A stretch of 64,000 bases of DNA, taken from Nocardioides marmoribigeumensis. Its GTDB lineage: Bacteria > Actinomycetota > Actinomycetes > Propionibacteriales > Nocardioidaceae. A program made the position numbers and the translations under genes. The notes beneath the pieces are model-generated. The model ran no database searches. It was given only the letters and a program-made list of their open reading frames with translations, and was not told where the DNA came from. Location: positions 1,736,001 through 1,800,000 of the forward strand of contig NZ_JAVDYG010000001.1 of NCBI RefSeq assembly GCF_031458325.1, given 5' to 3'. Positions 1 to 8,380 of this stretch are shown piece by piece. The stretch's first letter is position 1; every line of letters starts with the position of its first letter.

Positions 1-394
1 CGCGTCCAGCGACGAGCATCCACTCGTTGGCCGCGGTGGCGGCCACCAAGGTCCCGATGGTGAACGCCGCGGAGCCTGCGATGAACATGCGACGTCGACC
101 CAGGAGGTCCGCGACCCGGCCGAACAGGAGCAGCAGGCCACCGAAGGTAAGCACATAGGCGTTCACAATCCAGCTGAGACCGGTGGGGCTCAGCGCCATG
201 TCGGCCTGGATTGAGGGCAGGGCGACGTTCACGATCGAGGTGTCGAGCATGACGACGAACTGCGCGGAGATGAGCAGCCCGAGCCCCAGGGCTCGGCGCC
301 GGCTCCCGGTGGTCGTGATCGGCTCGGCAGTGGGCGGCGTGGCCGGCGTGGCAGCGGGGGCGGTGGTCGGGGTGATGGTGGCGGTGCGGGTCAT
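1..394 (-). CDS. MFS drug exporter, DHA2 (EmrB/QacA) type, N-terminal part
   Basis: About 131 codons of a major facilitator transporter, cut by the left window edge. A cytoplasmic tail rich in Thr, Ala and Pro leads into a first membrane segment ending [14 protein letters not shown], then WIVNAYVLTFGGLLLLFGRVADLLGRRR, i.e. helix 2 and the motif-A loop of DHA2 proton antiporters with 14 helices. The ATG at 394 is preceded by AGGTGAG, a good ribosome binding site. It is the second DHA2-type pump in this cluster (the other is at 2175), and a copy of the shared upstream motif lies at 456-478. The substrate is unknown; multidrug or metal-chelate export is inference. Confidence 0.9.
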   Translation of the reverse strand, partial: MTRTATITPTTAPAATPATPPTAEPITTTGSRRRALGLGLLISAQFVVMLDTSIVNVALPSIQADMALSPTGLSWIVNAYVLTFGGLLLLFGRVADLLGRRRMFIAGSAAFTIGTLVAATAANEWMLVAGR

Positions 395-455
395 GGATCT
401 CACCTGGTCATGGGCGGGGTATGTGGTGCCTTCACCGTTTCGTGCAGTGGGCCTG

Positions 456-478
456 GGTCGCACCGGCGAGATCGCCGG
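456..478 (-). promoter_or_regulatory. Shared island motif, copy 1 (upstream of the MFS exporter at 394)
   Basis: Read on the minus strand, CCGGCGATCTCG is followed directly by CCGGTGCGACC. The copy ends about 60 bp before the MFS start codon. It matches five other copies (1866, 2076, 3689, 14769, 15624), each upstream of a transcription unit. A weaker second match, CCCGGCGATGCCGGG, lies next to it at about 490-505. The binding factor is unknown. Confidence 0.5.
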
Positions 479-621
479 GATCACCGGGTGCCCGGCATCG
501 CCGGGTCGGCCGGTGGGCAGATGAGGTTGCGCCTCGGTGTCGGATCACTCGTGCCGGGGGCCCGCGCGGCTCGCGTCCAGCGCCGGGTGCCGCACTGGGG
601 TGGGTGGCGCCGCGGTACCGG

Positions 622-1761
622 TCAGAGGCGCTGCGCAGCGGCTGGGCTGTCAGCCCGCGCCGTGATCCGGTCAGCGAGCCACACGGCGTCGTCCTTGACG
701 AAGCCGAGCAGCGCTGAGCCGCGAGTGTGCTGCCACGGCAGCCCGATGAACGACAGGCCCGGTACCGGGCTGATCCCGCGCTCGTGCCGAACGCCGCCGT
801 CGGTGACGACGCCGTCGATGTCGATCCAGGAGTAGTCCGAGCGGAACCCGGTCGCCCAGATCACCGTCGTGGGCCGGGTCTCGGTCCGGTCAGCGAACGT
901 CACCGTGTCACCGGCCGCGGCGAGCAGCCGGGGGCGGACGTCGACACCGGCGGCCCGCAGCTGCTGCATCGGGCTACCGATGACCAGGTCGCCACGGGCC
1001 CGCATCCGGCGCGCGAGACGCGAGTCGGCGGGCTTGGCTAGCAGCCGGGTCTTGGTCAGCCACCAGAACAGGTCGCGGCCGAGGATCCGCTGCGGAAGCT
1101 CGGGCTCCTCGGTCCCGACCGCGAGCGTCACCCCATGATCGCCGACGCGGCTGCTTGCGAGTTCGAGCGCGATCTGGCGCCCGGAATTCCCGCCGCCGAC
1201 GACCACGACCCGGCCGGGGCGGATCTGGGACGGATTGCGGTAGTCGGCGCTGTGCAGCTGCCTCACACCCGGGCCTATATCGCCTCCTACCACCGGGATC
1301 ACCGGGGTCTGAAACGGCCCGGTGGCCACCACGACCTGGCGGGCGTGCAGCCGCCCCTGGCTGGTGTGCGCCACGAACCCGCCATCACCGCCGGGGTCGC
1401 GCTCGAGCCGGGTCACGGCGGTCGAGAGCAGCACCGGGAGGTCGAACCGGGCGGCGTACGTCTTGAGGTAGTCGGCGACCTCGAGGCGGGTCGGATAGGT
1501 GTTCGCCCGCGCGGGGAACGCCATGCCAGGCAGCCCGTCGTACTGCGCGGGCGTGAACAGCCGCAGCGAGTCCCACCGGTTGCGCCAGGTGGCGCCGAGC
1601 TCGGCGGCAGCGTCGACGATGAGGAACCGGAGACCGGCGCGCTGCAGGTGGTAGCCGACGGCGAGACCGGCCTGGCCAGCGCCGATGACGAGCACGTCGA
1701 AACGGCCCCGGCGGAACGGCGCCGTGGGTGCCTCGGCGTGGTGGTTGATGTGCGTGCTCAC
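622..1761 (-). CDS. FAD/NAD(P)-dependent flavoprotein monooxygenase (CzcO/FMO-like)
   Basis: A 379-aa flavoprotein with two Rossmann folds: an FAD-binding GAGQAG at residues 27-32 and an NADPH-binding GGGNSG near 186-191. It also has the late ATGFRSDY motif typical of flavin-containing monooxygenases and the CzcO/ArsO group. Such enzymes oxygenate small organic or organo-metalloid substrates with NADPH and O2 in the cytoplasm. The gene faces away from the MFS pump at 2175 and lies inside a metal/efflux cluster, which fits detoxification, but the substrate cannot be read from sequence. The N-terminus carries HINHH, a small possible metal-binding stretch. Length is normal for the short form of the family. 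A shared-motif copy lies upstream at 1866-1889. Confidence 0.88.
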   Translation of the reverse strand: MSTHINHHAEAPTAPFRRGRFDVLVIGAGQAGLAVGYHLQRAGLRFLIVDAAAELGATWRNRWDSLRLFTPAQYDGLPGMAFPARANTYPTRLEVADYLKTYAARFDLPVLLSTAVTRLERDPGGDGGFVAHTSQGRLHARQVVVATGPFQTPVIPVVGGDIGPGVRQLHSADYRNPSQIRPGRVVVVGGGNSGRQIALELASSRVGDHGVTLAVGTEEPELPQRILGRDLFWWLTKTRLLAKPADSRLARRMRARGDLVIGSPMQQLRAAGVDVRPRLLAAAGDTVTFADRTETRPTTVIWATGFRSDYSWIDIDGVVTDGGVRHERGISPVPGLSFIGLPWQHTRGSALLGFVKDDAVWLADRITARADSPAAAQRL

Positions 1762-1865
1762 GGTGGTGTCCTCACTGTCGCCGTGCGGTCGATGGTGGCT
1801 ATCGAGGAGCCCTCACCCGGTCCGGGTGCGATCCGATGCGGACGACGCTATGGACGAGGCCGGGC

Positions 1866-1889
1866 GGTTCACACCGGCTGAATCGCCGG
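1866..1889 (-). promoter_or_regulatory. Shared island motif, copy 2 (upstream of the flavoprotein gene)
   Basis: On the minus strand this reads CCGGCGATTCAG then CCGGTGTGAACC. It ends about 104 bp before the flavoprotein start. It agrees with copy 6 in both halves, including the trailing GAACC. Confidence 0.5.
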
Positions 1890-2075
1890 TTCGGCCGAGT
1901 CGTCCGGCCGGGCGCTCGACTCTCCCGTGCCGGCCGCGGGCCGAAGCGGCCTCCTCTGCCACGGGCTAGATCCGCGAACGCCTGGCCGATCGGCTGGTGC
2001 AGTGCTCTGCGCCGCCACAGAGACGCAGCCCCGGCGCCATCCGTGAAGCCGGCTCGAGCGGGTCCCACGCGGATC

Positions 2076-2098
2076 CCGGCGATTTCGCCAGCGCGAGC
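2076..2098 (+). promoter_or_regulatory. Shared island motif, copy 3 (upstream of the MFS gene at 2175)
   Basis: Reads CCGGCGATTTCG then CCAGCGCGAGC and ends about 76 bp before the MFS ATG. The first half is perfect; the second half is the most degenerate of the six copies. Confidence 0.45.
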
Positions 2099-2174
2099 AG
2101 GCACCTCCAGCGACAACGCTCAGAGACGCCGCCGGCACCACCGAGCCGGCCCCATCCGTGTCAGGGAGAAGACG

Positions 2175-3686
2175 ATGTCCACGAAGGTCCCGGAACCCAC
2201 CGAGCTTCACCACCCACCCGCAGCCCACGCCCACGCCCACGGCCACGTCGCGGGCGCCTTCGGTCAGGAGACCGACGCCTCGCGCCGGCCATGGACCGTG
2301 CTGGCCCTGATGCTCGCCGCGCAGGTGATGGTCGTCCTCGACGTCAGCGTCGTGAACGTCGCCCTACCGAGCATCGCCACCGACCTGCAGCTGACCTCGG
2401 GCGACTACCAGTGGGCGGTCAGCGCCTACGTGCTGCTCAGCGGCGGGTTCCTGCTGCTCGGCGGACGGATGGCCGACCTGTTCGACCGGCGCCGCATGTT
2501 CCTCACCGGACTCGCGGTCTTCACCCTCGGCTCGCTGGCCTCCGGGCTCGCCGCCTCACCACTGATGCTGATCGTGTCCCGCGGCGCGCAGGGCGCCGGC
2601 GCCGCCATGCTCACCCCGGCCGCGATGTCGATCGTCATGACGACGTACGCCGGCCGTCAGCGGGCCACCGCGTTGGGCCTGTGGGGCACCGTCGCCAGCA
2701 TGGGCATCGCCGCAGGCGTGCTCTTCGGCGGCATCCTGACCACCGTCTTCGACTGGCGCGCCGTCTTCTTCATCAACGTGCCCATCGGCGCCGCCGTCCT
2801 GACCGGCGTCCTGCGCAAGGTCCCCGCCATGGCCGGCACCGGCGGAGCACGTCGCCTTGACATGTCCGGCGCGCTGACCCTGGTCACCGGGCTCCTCGCC
2901 CTCGTCTACGCCGTCGAGTCCACCACCAGCCACGGCTGGACCGCATCCCGCACCCTGGCCGCCGCTGCGGCCGCCGCAGTGCTGCTCGCCGGGTTCGCCG
3001 TCAACGAGCGCAAGGTCGCCGACCCGATCGTCCCGCCCGCCACGTGGCGGATCCGCTCCCTGGTCTCGGCCTCGGTCGTCATGGCCGGCGTCACCGGCGC
3101 CGTGGTCGGTGTCATCTTCCTGAGCTCGCTGTACCTCCAGCAGGTCCTCGGCGCCTCCGCGCTCGTCGCCGGCCTGGGGTTCCTGCCGCTGGCCGCGTTC
3201 ATCACCGTCAGCGCCGCCGCAGCGTCCAAGGTCCTCCCGCACGTCGGCGCGAAGAAGCTCATCGCTGCCGGTCTCGTGATCTCGGCGGCTGGTGCCCTGG
3301 TGCTCGCCTCGATCGACACCGACCCCAGCTACCTCACCGACGTGCTGCCCGGCTTCGCGCTCCTCGGTCTCGGTGTCGGCCCCATGTTTGTCGCGGTCTC
3401 AGTCGCCGCGATGAGCGACGTGCCGCACGAGCAGTCCGGCATGGCGTCGGGTCTGATGATGACCGGTCACGAGATCGGCGCCGCCCTCGGTGTCGCCGCC
3501 CTCACCGCCGTTGCCGGTGACCTCACCACCCGCGCCGGCATCATCAACGGCACCCACGACGCCTACCTCGCCGTCGCGATCGGGCTCGTCGCGCTCCTCC
3601 TCCCCACCGGCCTGCTGCCCGCCCATGACCCGAACGCCGCTGCCGCCAGCCAAGGTCAAGGTCAAGGTCACGGGCACGGGCACTGA
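2175..3686 (+). CDS. MFS exporter, DHA2 family, with histidine-rich termini
   Basis: A 503-aa 14-helix proton antiporter. Helix 1 carries [17 protein letters not shown]; helix 2 runs into the motif-A loop [12 protein letters not shown] near residues 95-106; the motif-C-like helix has the usual Gly-rich [19 protein letters not shown] 2175 was chosen because GGGAGAAGAC precedes it and the conserved protein begins soon after; the frame is open further upstream without homologous-looking sequence. Both ends are unusual: the N-terminus has alternating His (AHAHAHGH) and the C-terminus ends [11 protein letters not shown]. Such tails often bind Ni, Zn or Cu, so metal or metal-chelate export is plausible, especially with copZ 114 bp downstream. 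The substrate is inferred only. Confidence 0.92.
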   Translation: MSTKVPEPTELHHPPAAHAHAHGHVAGAFGQETDASRRPWTVLALMLAAQVMVVLDVSVVNVALPSIATDLQLTSGDYQWAVSAYVLLSGGFLLLGGRMADLFDRRRMFLTGLAVFTLGSLASGLAASPLMLIVSRGAQGAGAAMLTPAAMSIVMTTYAGRQRATALGLWGTVASMGIAAGVLFGGILTTVFDWRAVFFINVPIGAAVLTGVLRKVPAMAGTGGARRLDMSGALTLVTGLLALVYAVESTTSHGWTASRTLAAAAAAAVLLAGFAVNERKVADPIVPPATWRIRSLVSASVVMAGVTGAVVGVIFLSSLYLQQVLGASALVAGLGFLPLAAFITVSAAAASKVLPHVGAKKLIAAGLVISAAGALVLASIDTDPSYLTDVLPGFALLGLGVGPMFVAVSVAAMSDVPHEQSGMASGLMMTGHEIGAALGVAALTAVAGDLTTRAGIINGTHDAYLAVAIGLVALLLPTGLLPAHDPNAAAASQGQGQGHGHGH

Positions 3687-3688
3687 TC

Positions 3689-3712
3689 CCGGCGATTTTC
3701 CCGGTGCCGACC
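3689..3712 (+). promoter_or_regulatory. Shared island motif, copy 4 (upstream of copZ)
   Basis: Reads CCGGCGATTTTC then CCGGTGCCGACC. It begins 3 bp after the MFS stop codon and ends 88 bp before the copZ ATG, so copZ-copA may have its own promoter rather than depending on the MFS transcript. Confidence 0.5.
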
Positions 3713-3799
3713 GCACCACCCGGCACCGACGCTGGGACCACCCAGCAACGCCACCCAGCAACACCCCCCACAGCACCACTCACATCGAAGGAGAAGCAG

Positions 3800-4039
3800 A
3801 TGTCCACCACCAGCAACCCGGCCGGCACCGCGACCACGAGCCGCAGCTACCGCGTCGTCGGCATGACCTGCGGCCACTGTGTCGCCGCCGTCGAGCGCGA
3901 GGTTGGCGCCATCGCCGGCGTCACCGACGTGGCCGTCGACCTGCCCACCGGCGACGTCGTCGTCACCAGCACGCACCCGATCGACGACGACGCCATGGCC
4001 GCCGCGATCGACGAGGCCGGCTACGAGGTGGCCTCCTGA
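3800..4039 (+). CDS. copZ: CopZ-like copper chaperone (HMA domain)
   Basis: A 79-aa cytoplasmic protein made of a single heavy-metal-associated domain, with the metal site GMTCGHC near residues 22-28 and the usual beta-alpha-beta-beta-alpha-beta pattern ending DEAGYEVAS. The two cysteines bind Cu(I) and pass it to the HMA domain of the P-type ATPase encoded 71 bp downstream. The start at 3800 follows GAAGGAGAAGC, a strong ribosome binding site. The longer reading frame beginning at 3704 has no such site. No CsoR or CueR gene is visible in the window, so copper sensing must be encoded elsewhere or act through the motif at 3689. Confidence 0.93.
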   Translation: MSTTSNPAGTATTSRSYRVVGMTCGHCVAAVEREVGAIAGVTDVAVDLPTGDVVVTSTHPIDDDAMAAAIDEAGYEVAS

Positions 4040-4110
4040 CCCCGCGGCCACCCCCGCAGCACCCCGCAGCACCACCTCCCACCGCAGCACCGCACCGAGG
4101 AGACACCGAG

Positions 4111-7100
4111 ATGACCGCGACCACCACCCCGACCGGAACCACCGCCCCCACGACGACCGCCGCCAGCAGCGAGGTCGAGACCAGCCTGACCATCGAGGGC
4201 ATGACCTGCGCCTCGTGCGTCGGGCGGGTCACCAAGGCGCTGAACCGCGTCGAGGGTGTGGTCGCGGCCTCGGTCAACCTGGCCACCGAGACGGCCACCG
4301 TCACCCACGACCCGTCCCTGGTCCCGGTCACCGACCTGACCGCCGCCGTGGACCGGGTCGGCTACACCGCCACCCCCAAGCCGACCCGGACCCCGGACTC
4401 CACCGGTCCCAGCGAAACCACCGGCACCGAGAACGCACCCACTGACGACCTGGACGCGCGGCGTGACCGCGAGATCACCCGCCTGGCACGCCGCTGGCGT
4501 GTCGCACTCGCCGCCGGCCTGTCGCTGATGGGCGTCATGTACCTGCCGCTGCACCTGGACACCATGGACTGGCTGATGCCGCTCATCTTGGTGATCGCCA
4601 CCGCCGTGCAGGTCTGGGCCGGCGCCGACATCTACCGCCACGCGTGGACCGCGGCCCGCAACCGGGCCACCACCATGGACACCCTGGTCGCGCTCGGCAC
4701 CGGCGTCGCCTACGGCTACAGCGCCTTCGTCACCCTCTGGCCCGGCCAGGCCCAAGCCTGGGGCCTCCCGCTTCACCTGTACTTCGAGACCGCCCTGGTC
4801 GTCATCGCCCTCGTGTTGATGGGTCGCTGGCTGGAGCTGAAGGCCAAGAAGCGCACCGCCGGCTCCATCAAGGCCCTCGTCGGGCTCGCACCCACCACCG
4901 CCCGCGTCGTCCGCGGCACCGTCGAGGTCGACGTCCCGGTCGAGCAGGTCGTTACAGGCGACATCGTCCGAGTCCGCCCCGGCGAGAAGGTCCCGGTCGA
5001 CGGGGTCGTGACCGACGGCTCCTCGTCCGTCGACGAGTCCATGCTGACCGGCGAAAGCGCCCCCGTCATCAAGAACGCCGGCGACGAGGTCATCGGCGCC
5101 ACCCTCAACCGGACCGGGACCCTGCTGGTCCAGGTCACCGCCGTCGGCGAGGACAGCACCCTCGCCCAGATCATCCGCCTCGTCGAGGAGGCCCAAGGCG
5201 CTCAGGCTCCGATGCAACGGCTCGCCGACCGCGTCTCGGCCTGGTTCGTCCCCGCCGTGCTCGTCGCCGCGGCGCTCACTTTCACCGCCTGGCTGTTCCT
5301 GGGCCTCGAGCAGGACGCGCTGGTCAACGCGGTCGGCACCGCGATCGCCGTGCTGATCATCGCCTGCCCCTGCGCGCTCGGGCTGGCGACCCCGACCGCC
5401 GTCATGGTCGGCACCGGCAAGGCCGCCGAGCTCGGCATCCTCATCGGCGACGGTCAGGCGCTGGAGACCGCCCGCCGGATCACCGCCGTCGCGCTCGACA
5501 AGACCGGCACCATCACCGCGGGCCGCCCCCAAGTCGTCGGTCTCACCGTCACCGACGGATGGACCGAGAACGAGCTGCTCGCCCTCGTCGCCGCCGCCGA
5601 GCTCGGCAGCGAGCACCCCGTCGGCGAGGCGATCGTCGCCGCCGCCCGTGATCGCCAGCTGAGGCTCCCGGCCGCGACCGGGTTCGAGGCGGTGCCGGGG
5701 CACGGGATCACCGCGCACGCCGACGGACGCCAGGTGCTGGTCGGCAACCACGCCCTGATGCAGCGTCACAGCGTCGACGTCACCACGCTGGTCACCGGCG
5801 CCGACCGCTCCGCCCACCAGGCCCGCACCCCGATGTACGTCGCCGTCGACGGCACCGCTGCCGGCCTGATCGAGGTCGCCGACCCCGTCAAGCCGACCTC
5901 ACCCGAGGCCGTCGCCGCGCTCAAGGCCCTCGGGCTGGATGTGTGGATGCTGACCGGCGACAACGTCGCGACCGCACGCGCGGTCGCCGCGGAGGTCGGG
6001 ATCGACCACGTCCTCGCAGAGGTCCTCCCCAGCGAGAAGGCCGACCGGGTCGCCGCGCTGCAAGCGGCTGGCCACGTCGTCGCGGTCGCCGGCGACGGCA
6101 TCAACGACGCTCCCGCCCTGGCCCGGGCCGACCTCGGGGTCGCCATCGGCACCGGCACCGACGTCGCCATCGCCGCCTCCGACATCACCCTCGTCGGCGG
6201 CGACCTCAACGGCCTCGTCAACGCCATCGCGCTGTCCCGCGAAACCGTCCTCACCATCAAGCAGGGGCTCGCCTGGGCATTCGCCTACAACGTGCTACTC
6301 ATCCCGGTCGCCGCCGGCGCCCTGTACTTCTGGGACCACCTCCTGCTCGACCCGGTCCTGGCCAGCGCCGCGATGGCGATGAGCTCGGTCAGCGTCGTCA
6401 CCAACGCCCTGCGGCTGCGCCGGTTCCGGCCCGGCGCCGACACCCACACCGTGACCGCCCGCGTCGGTCGCTGGTCCTACCTGGCCGCGATCGCCGTCGT
6501 CGCCGTCGCCCTCGGTGCCGGGTTCACCTGGCTGTCGCGCACCGACCAGGCCGAGCGCGGCATGAACGGCACCCTCGCGTGGTCCGAAGGCATGGGCATG
6601 CCGATGCGCCCGACCATGAGCACGATGGAGGAGACCGACACCCCGCCGATCAGCACCCACGACGCCGACCTGGACGTCAGCATCGCCGCCGACCACACCC
6701 TGACGCCAGGTCAGCCGACCACACTGAAGGTCACCGTCCACGACGCCAACACCGGCGACCTCGTCGATGACCTCGTCCGTACCCACCAGGTGTGGATGCA
6801 CATGATCATCACCCGCGACGACCTCGGCACCTTCGCCCACATCCACCCCGAGCCCACCGGCACCCGGGGCACCTACACCGTCCAGGCGACCTTCCCCACG
6901 GCCGGCTCGTACACGCTGCACACCGAGTTCCGCCGCCAGGGGCAGATGGTCGACGTCCTCGACACCCACCGAGTCACCGTCGCCGGCCGCACCCCGACAC
7001 CGGTGAGCATGCCGGCCGGAGACCTCCGAAGTGCCACATCGGACGGTGTTCGCGTCACCCTCGCCGGGCACGCGCACCTCGGGCAGACCAGCGACTTCAC

Positions 7101-7437
7101 CCTGCGGTTCACCGACCGCGCGGGCCGACCGGTCTCCGACCTCCAGCCTTACCTCGGCGCAGCTGGCCACGTCGCCGTGATGCGCGCCGACGGATCGGCC
7201 TTCGCGCACCGGCACGCCGAGACCGTCGACAAGCAGGGGCGCCCGGTGTTCGCCCTGCCGGGCACCACGTTCGGGCCGGAGCTGAACCTGCACGTCAACT
7301 TCGACCGACCCGGCGCCTACCGCCTTTGGGCCCAGTTCCGGCTCGGCGACGGCACCGTCATCACCGCCCCCTTCGTCGTCCACGTCGCGGGCCACCACGA
7401 CGCCGCTCCCGATGTCATCACCGCCAACGCCAGCTGA
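4111..7437 (+). CDS. copA: Copper-translocating P1B-type ATPase with C-terminal extracytoplasmic extension
   Basis: A 1108-aa membrane pump exporting Cu(I) with ATP. In order: an N-terminal HMA domain with GMTCASC at residues 30-36; first membrane helices (about 155-260); actuator TGES near 312; the membrane metal site CPC at 419-421; the phosphorylation site DKTGT at 463; the SEHPVGEA histidine; GDGIND at 661. A normal CopA ends near 780. Here an extra membrane helix (about 788-809) leads to some 300 residues that should face outside. These contain WMHM near 895, FAHIHP near 908 and FAHRH near 1031, Met/His sets of the kind that bind copper, in a repeated beta-sandwich-like region plus a Met-rich linker (MGMPMRPTM). 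ATG 4111 follows an AGGAGA site. The extension is the odd feature (see findings). Confidence 0.95.
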   Translation: MTATTTPTGTTAPTTTAASSEVETSLTIEGMTCASCVGRVTKALNRVEGVVAASVNLATETATVTHDPSLVPVTDLTAAVDRVGYTATPKPTRTPDSTGPSETTGTENAPTDDLDARRDREITRLARRWRVALAAGLSLMGVMYLPLHLDTMDWLMPLILVIATAVQVWAGADIYRHAWTAARNRATTMDTLVALGTGVAYGYSAFVTLWPGQAQAWGLPLHLYFETALVVIALVLMGRWLELKAKKRTAGSIKALVGLAPTTARVVRGTVEVDVPVEQVVTGDIVRVRPGEKVPVDGVVTDGSSSVDESMLTGESAPVIKNAGDEVIGATLNRTGTLLVQVTAVGEDSTLAQIIRLVEEAQGAQAPMQRLADRVSAWFVPAVLVAAALTFTAWLFLGLEQDALVNAVGTAIAVLIIACPCALGLATPTAVMVGTGKAAELGILIGDGQALETARRITAVALDKTGTITAGRPQVVGLTVTDGWTENELLALVAAAELGSEHPVGEAIVAAARDRQLRLPAATGFEAVPGHGITAHADGRQVLVGNHALMQRHSVDVTTLVTGADRSAHQARTPMYVAVDGTAAGLIEVADPVKPTSPEAVAALKALGLDVWMLTGDNVATARAVAAEVGIDHVLAEVLPSEKADRVAALQAAGHVVAVAGDGINDAPALARADLGVAIGTGTDVAIAASDITLVGGDLNGLVNAIALSRETVLTIKQGLAWAFAYNVLLIPVAAGALYFWDHLLLDPVLASAAMAMSSVSVVTNALRLRRFRPGADTHTVTARVGRWSYLAAIAVVAVALGAGFTWLSRTDQAERGMNGTLAWSEGMGMPMRPTMSTMEETDTPPISTHDADLDVSIAADHTLTPGQPTTLKVTVHDANTGDLVDDLVRTHQVWMHMIITRDDLGTFAHIHPEPTGTRGTYTVQATFPTAGSYTLHTEFRRQGQMVDVLDTHRVTVAGRTPTPVSMPAGDLRSATSDGVRVTLAGHAHLGQTSDFTLRFTDRAGRPVSDLQPYLGAAGHVAVMRADGSAFAHRHAETVDKQGRPVFALPGTTFGPELNLHVNFDRPGAYRLWAQFRLGDGTVITAPFVVHVAGHHDAAPDVITANAS

Positions 7438-7504
7438 CAACCCGAGCCACAGCCCGACCCGACGCGTCACAGGACGCCACTTCACCGCACACATCCACCA
7501 CCGC

Positions 7505-7540
7505 CACCAGCACCAGCACCAGCACCAGCACCAGCACCAG
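7505..7540 (+). repeat. CACCAG hexanucleotide tandem repeat (6 copies)
   Basis: Six perfect CACCAG units lie between copA and the ABC ATPase, and the last AG merges with the likely ribosome binding site (AGGAG at 7539-7543, start GTG 7550). If a frame start upstream were used, it would encode alternating His-Gln. Hexamer copy number could vary without shifting a frame. Confidence 0.85.
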
Positions 7541-7549
7541 GAGCACATC

Positions 7550-8380
7550 GTGTCCACAATCCAGCAGCACCAGACCGGCCACCCCGGCCACCGGGCCCAG
7601 CAGGCCGCGGACTTCGAACGCCCCGCCGCCCGCAGTGAGGCTCTGACAAAGGTCTACGGAACCGGCGAGGCCCGCGTCGTCGCCCTCGACGGTGTCTCGG
7701 TGGAGTTCCACCCCGGCCGCCTCACCGCCATCATGGGCCCCTCGGGGTCCGGGAAGTCGACGTTGATGCACGTCATGGCGGGCCTCGACGCCCCCACCTC
7801 GGGCCAGGCCTGGGTCGGGGAGGTCGAGCTCAGCGGTCTGAACGACAAGGGTCTGACCAACCTCCGCCGGGACCGGATCGGGTTCATCTTCCAGGCGTTC
7901 AACCTGGTCCCGACGCTCTCGGCCCTGGAGAACATCACCCTGCCCATGGACATCGCCGGCCGCAAGCCCGACCCGGCGTGGGTGGACCAGGTCATCGACA
8001 CCGTTGGTCTGCGGCCTCGGCTCTCCCACCGGCCCGCCGAGCTTTCCGGTGGTCAGCAGCAGCGGGTCGCGTGCGCCCGGGCCCTAGCCAGCCGCCCCGA
8101 CATCGTGTTCGCCGACGAGCCCACCGGCAACCTCGACTCCCGCACCGGTGCCGAGATCCTCGCGTTCCTCCAGTCCTCGGCCCGCACGCTGGGCCAGACC
8201 ATCGTGATGGTCACCCACGACCCGGTCGCCGCCTCCTACGCCGACCGCGTCGTGTTCCTCGCCGACGGCCGCATCGTCGACGAGATCGACAACCCCACCG
8301 CGGACCGGGTGCTGGAGCGGATGAAGGCCTTCGACGGCACCGACCGGACCGACCGGACCGGCCGGAACGGAGGCGCGTGA
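7550..8380 (+). CDS. ABC transporter ATP-binding protein (MacB/LolD type)
   Basis: A 276-aa nucleotide-binding subunit. Walker A GPSGSGKST lies near residues 63-71, the Q-loop in FIFQAFNLVP, the signature LSGGQQQR near 165, Walker B IVFADEPTG near 185 and the H-loop VTHD near 222. This is the class that powers FtsX-like permeases (lipoprotein, peptide or macrolide export). GTG 7550 is chosen for its AGGAG site; an in-frame ATG at 7412 lies inside copA. The C-terminal tail has a low-complexity DRTDRTGRNGG stretch. The stop overlaps the permease start by one base (TGATG), so the two are translated together. No MacA-type adaptor is seen, as expected in a Gram-positive. Confidence 0.93.
   Translation: MSTIQQHQTGHPGHRAQQAADFERPAARSEALTKVYGTGEARVVALDGVSVEFHPGRLTAIMGPSGSGKSTLMHVMAGLDAPTSGQAWVGEVELSGLNDKGLTNLRRDRIGFIFQAFNLVPTLSALENITLPMDIAGRKPDPAWVDQVIDTVGLRPRLSHRPAELSGGQQQRVACARALASRPDIVFADEPTGNLDSRTGAEILAFLQSSARTLGQTIVMVTHDPVAASYADRVVFLADGRIVDEIDNPTADRVLERMKAFDGTDRTDRTGRNGGA

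Larger units (their letters stand above)
1762..2174. other. Divergent intergenic region (413 bp)
   Basis: This separates the divergent flavoprotein (start 1761) and MFS gene (start 2175). Reading frames cross it, including an upstream extension of the MFS frame, but none has a convincing start or conserved protein. What stands out is one motif copy pointing each way, at 1866-1889 (minus) and 2076-2098 (plus), so both genes probably answer to the same regulator. Confidence 0.6.

Noticed and set aside
4021-5817. Long minus-strand frame opposite copA
   Set aside because: Shadow frame; copA motifs are complete on the plus strand.
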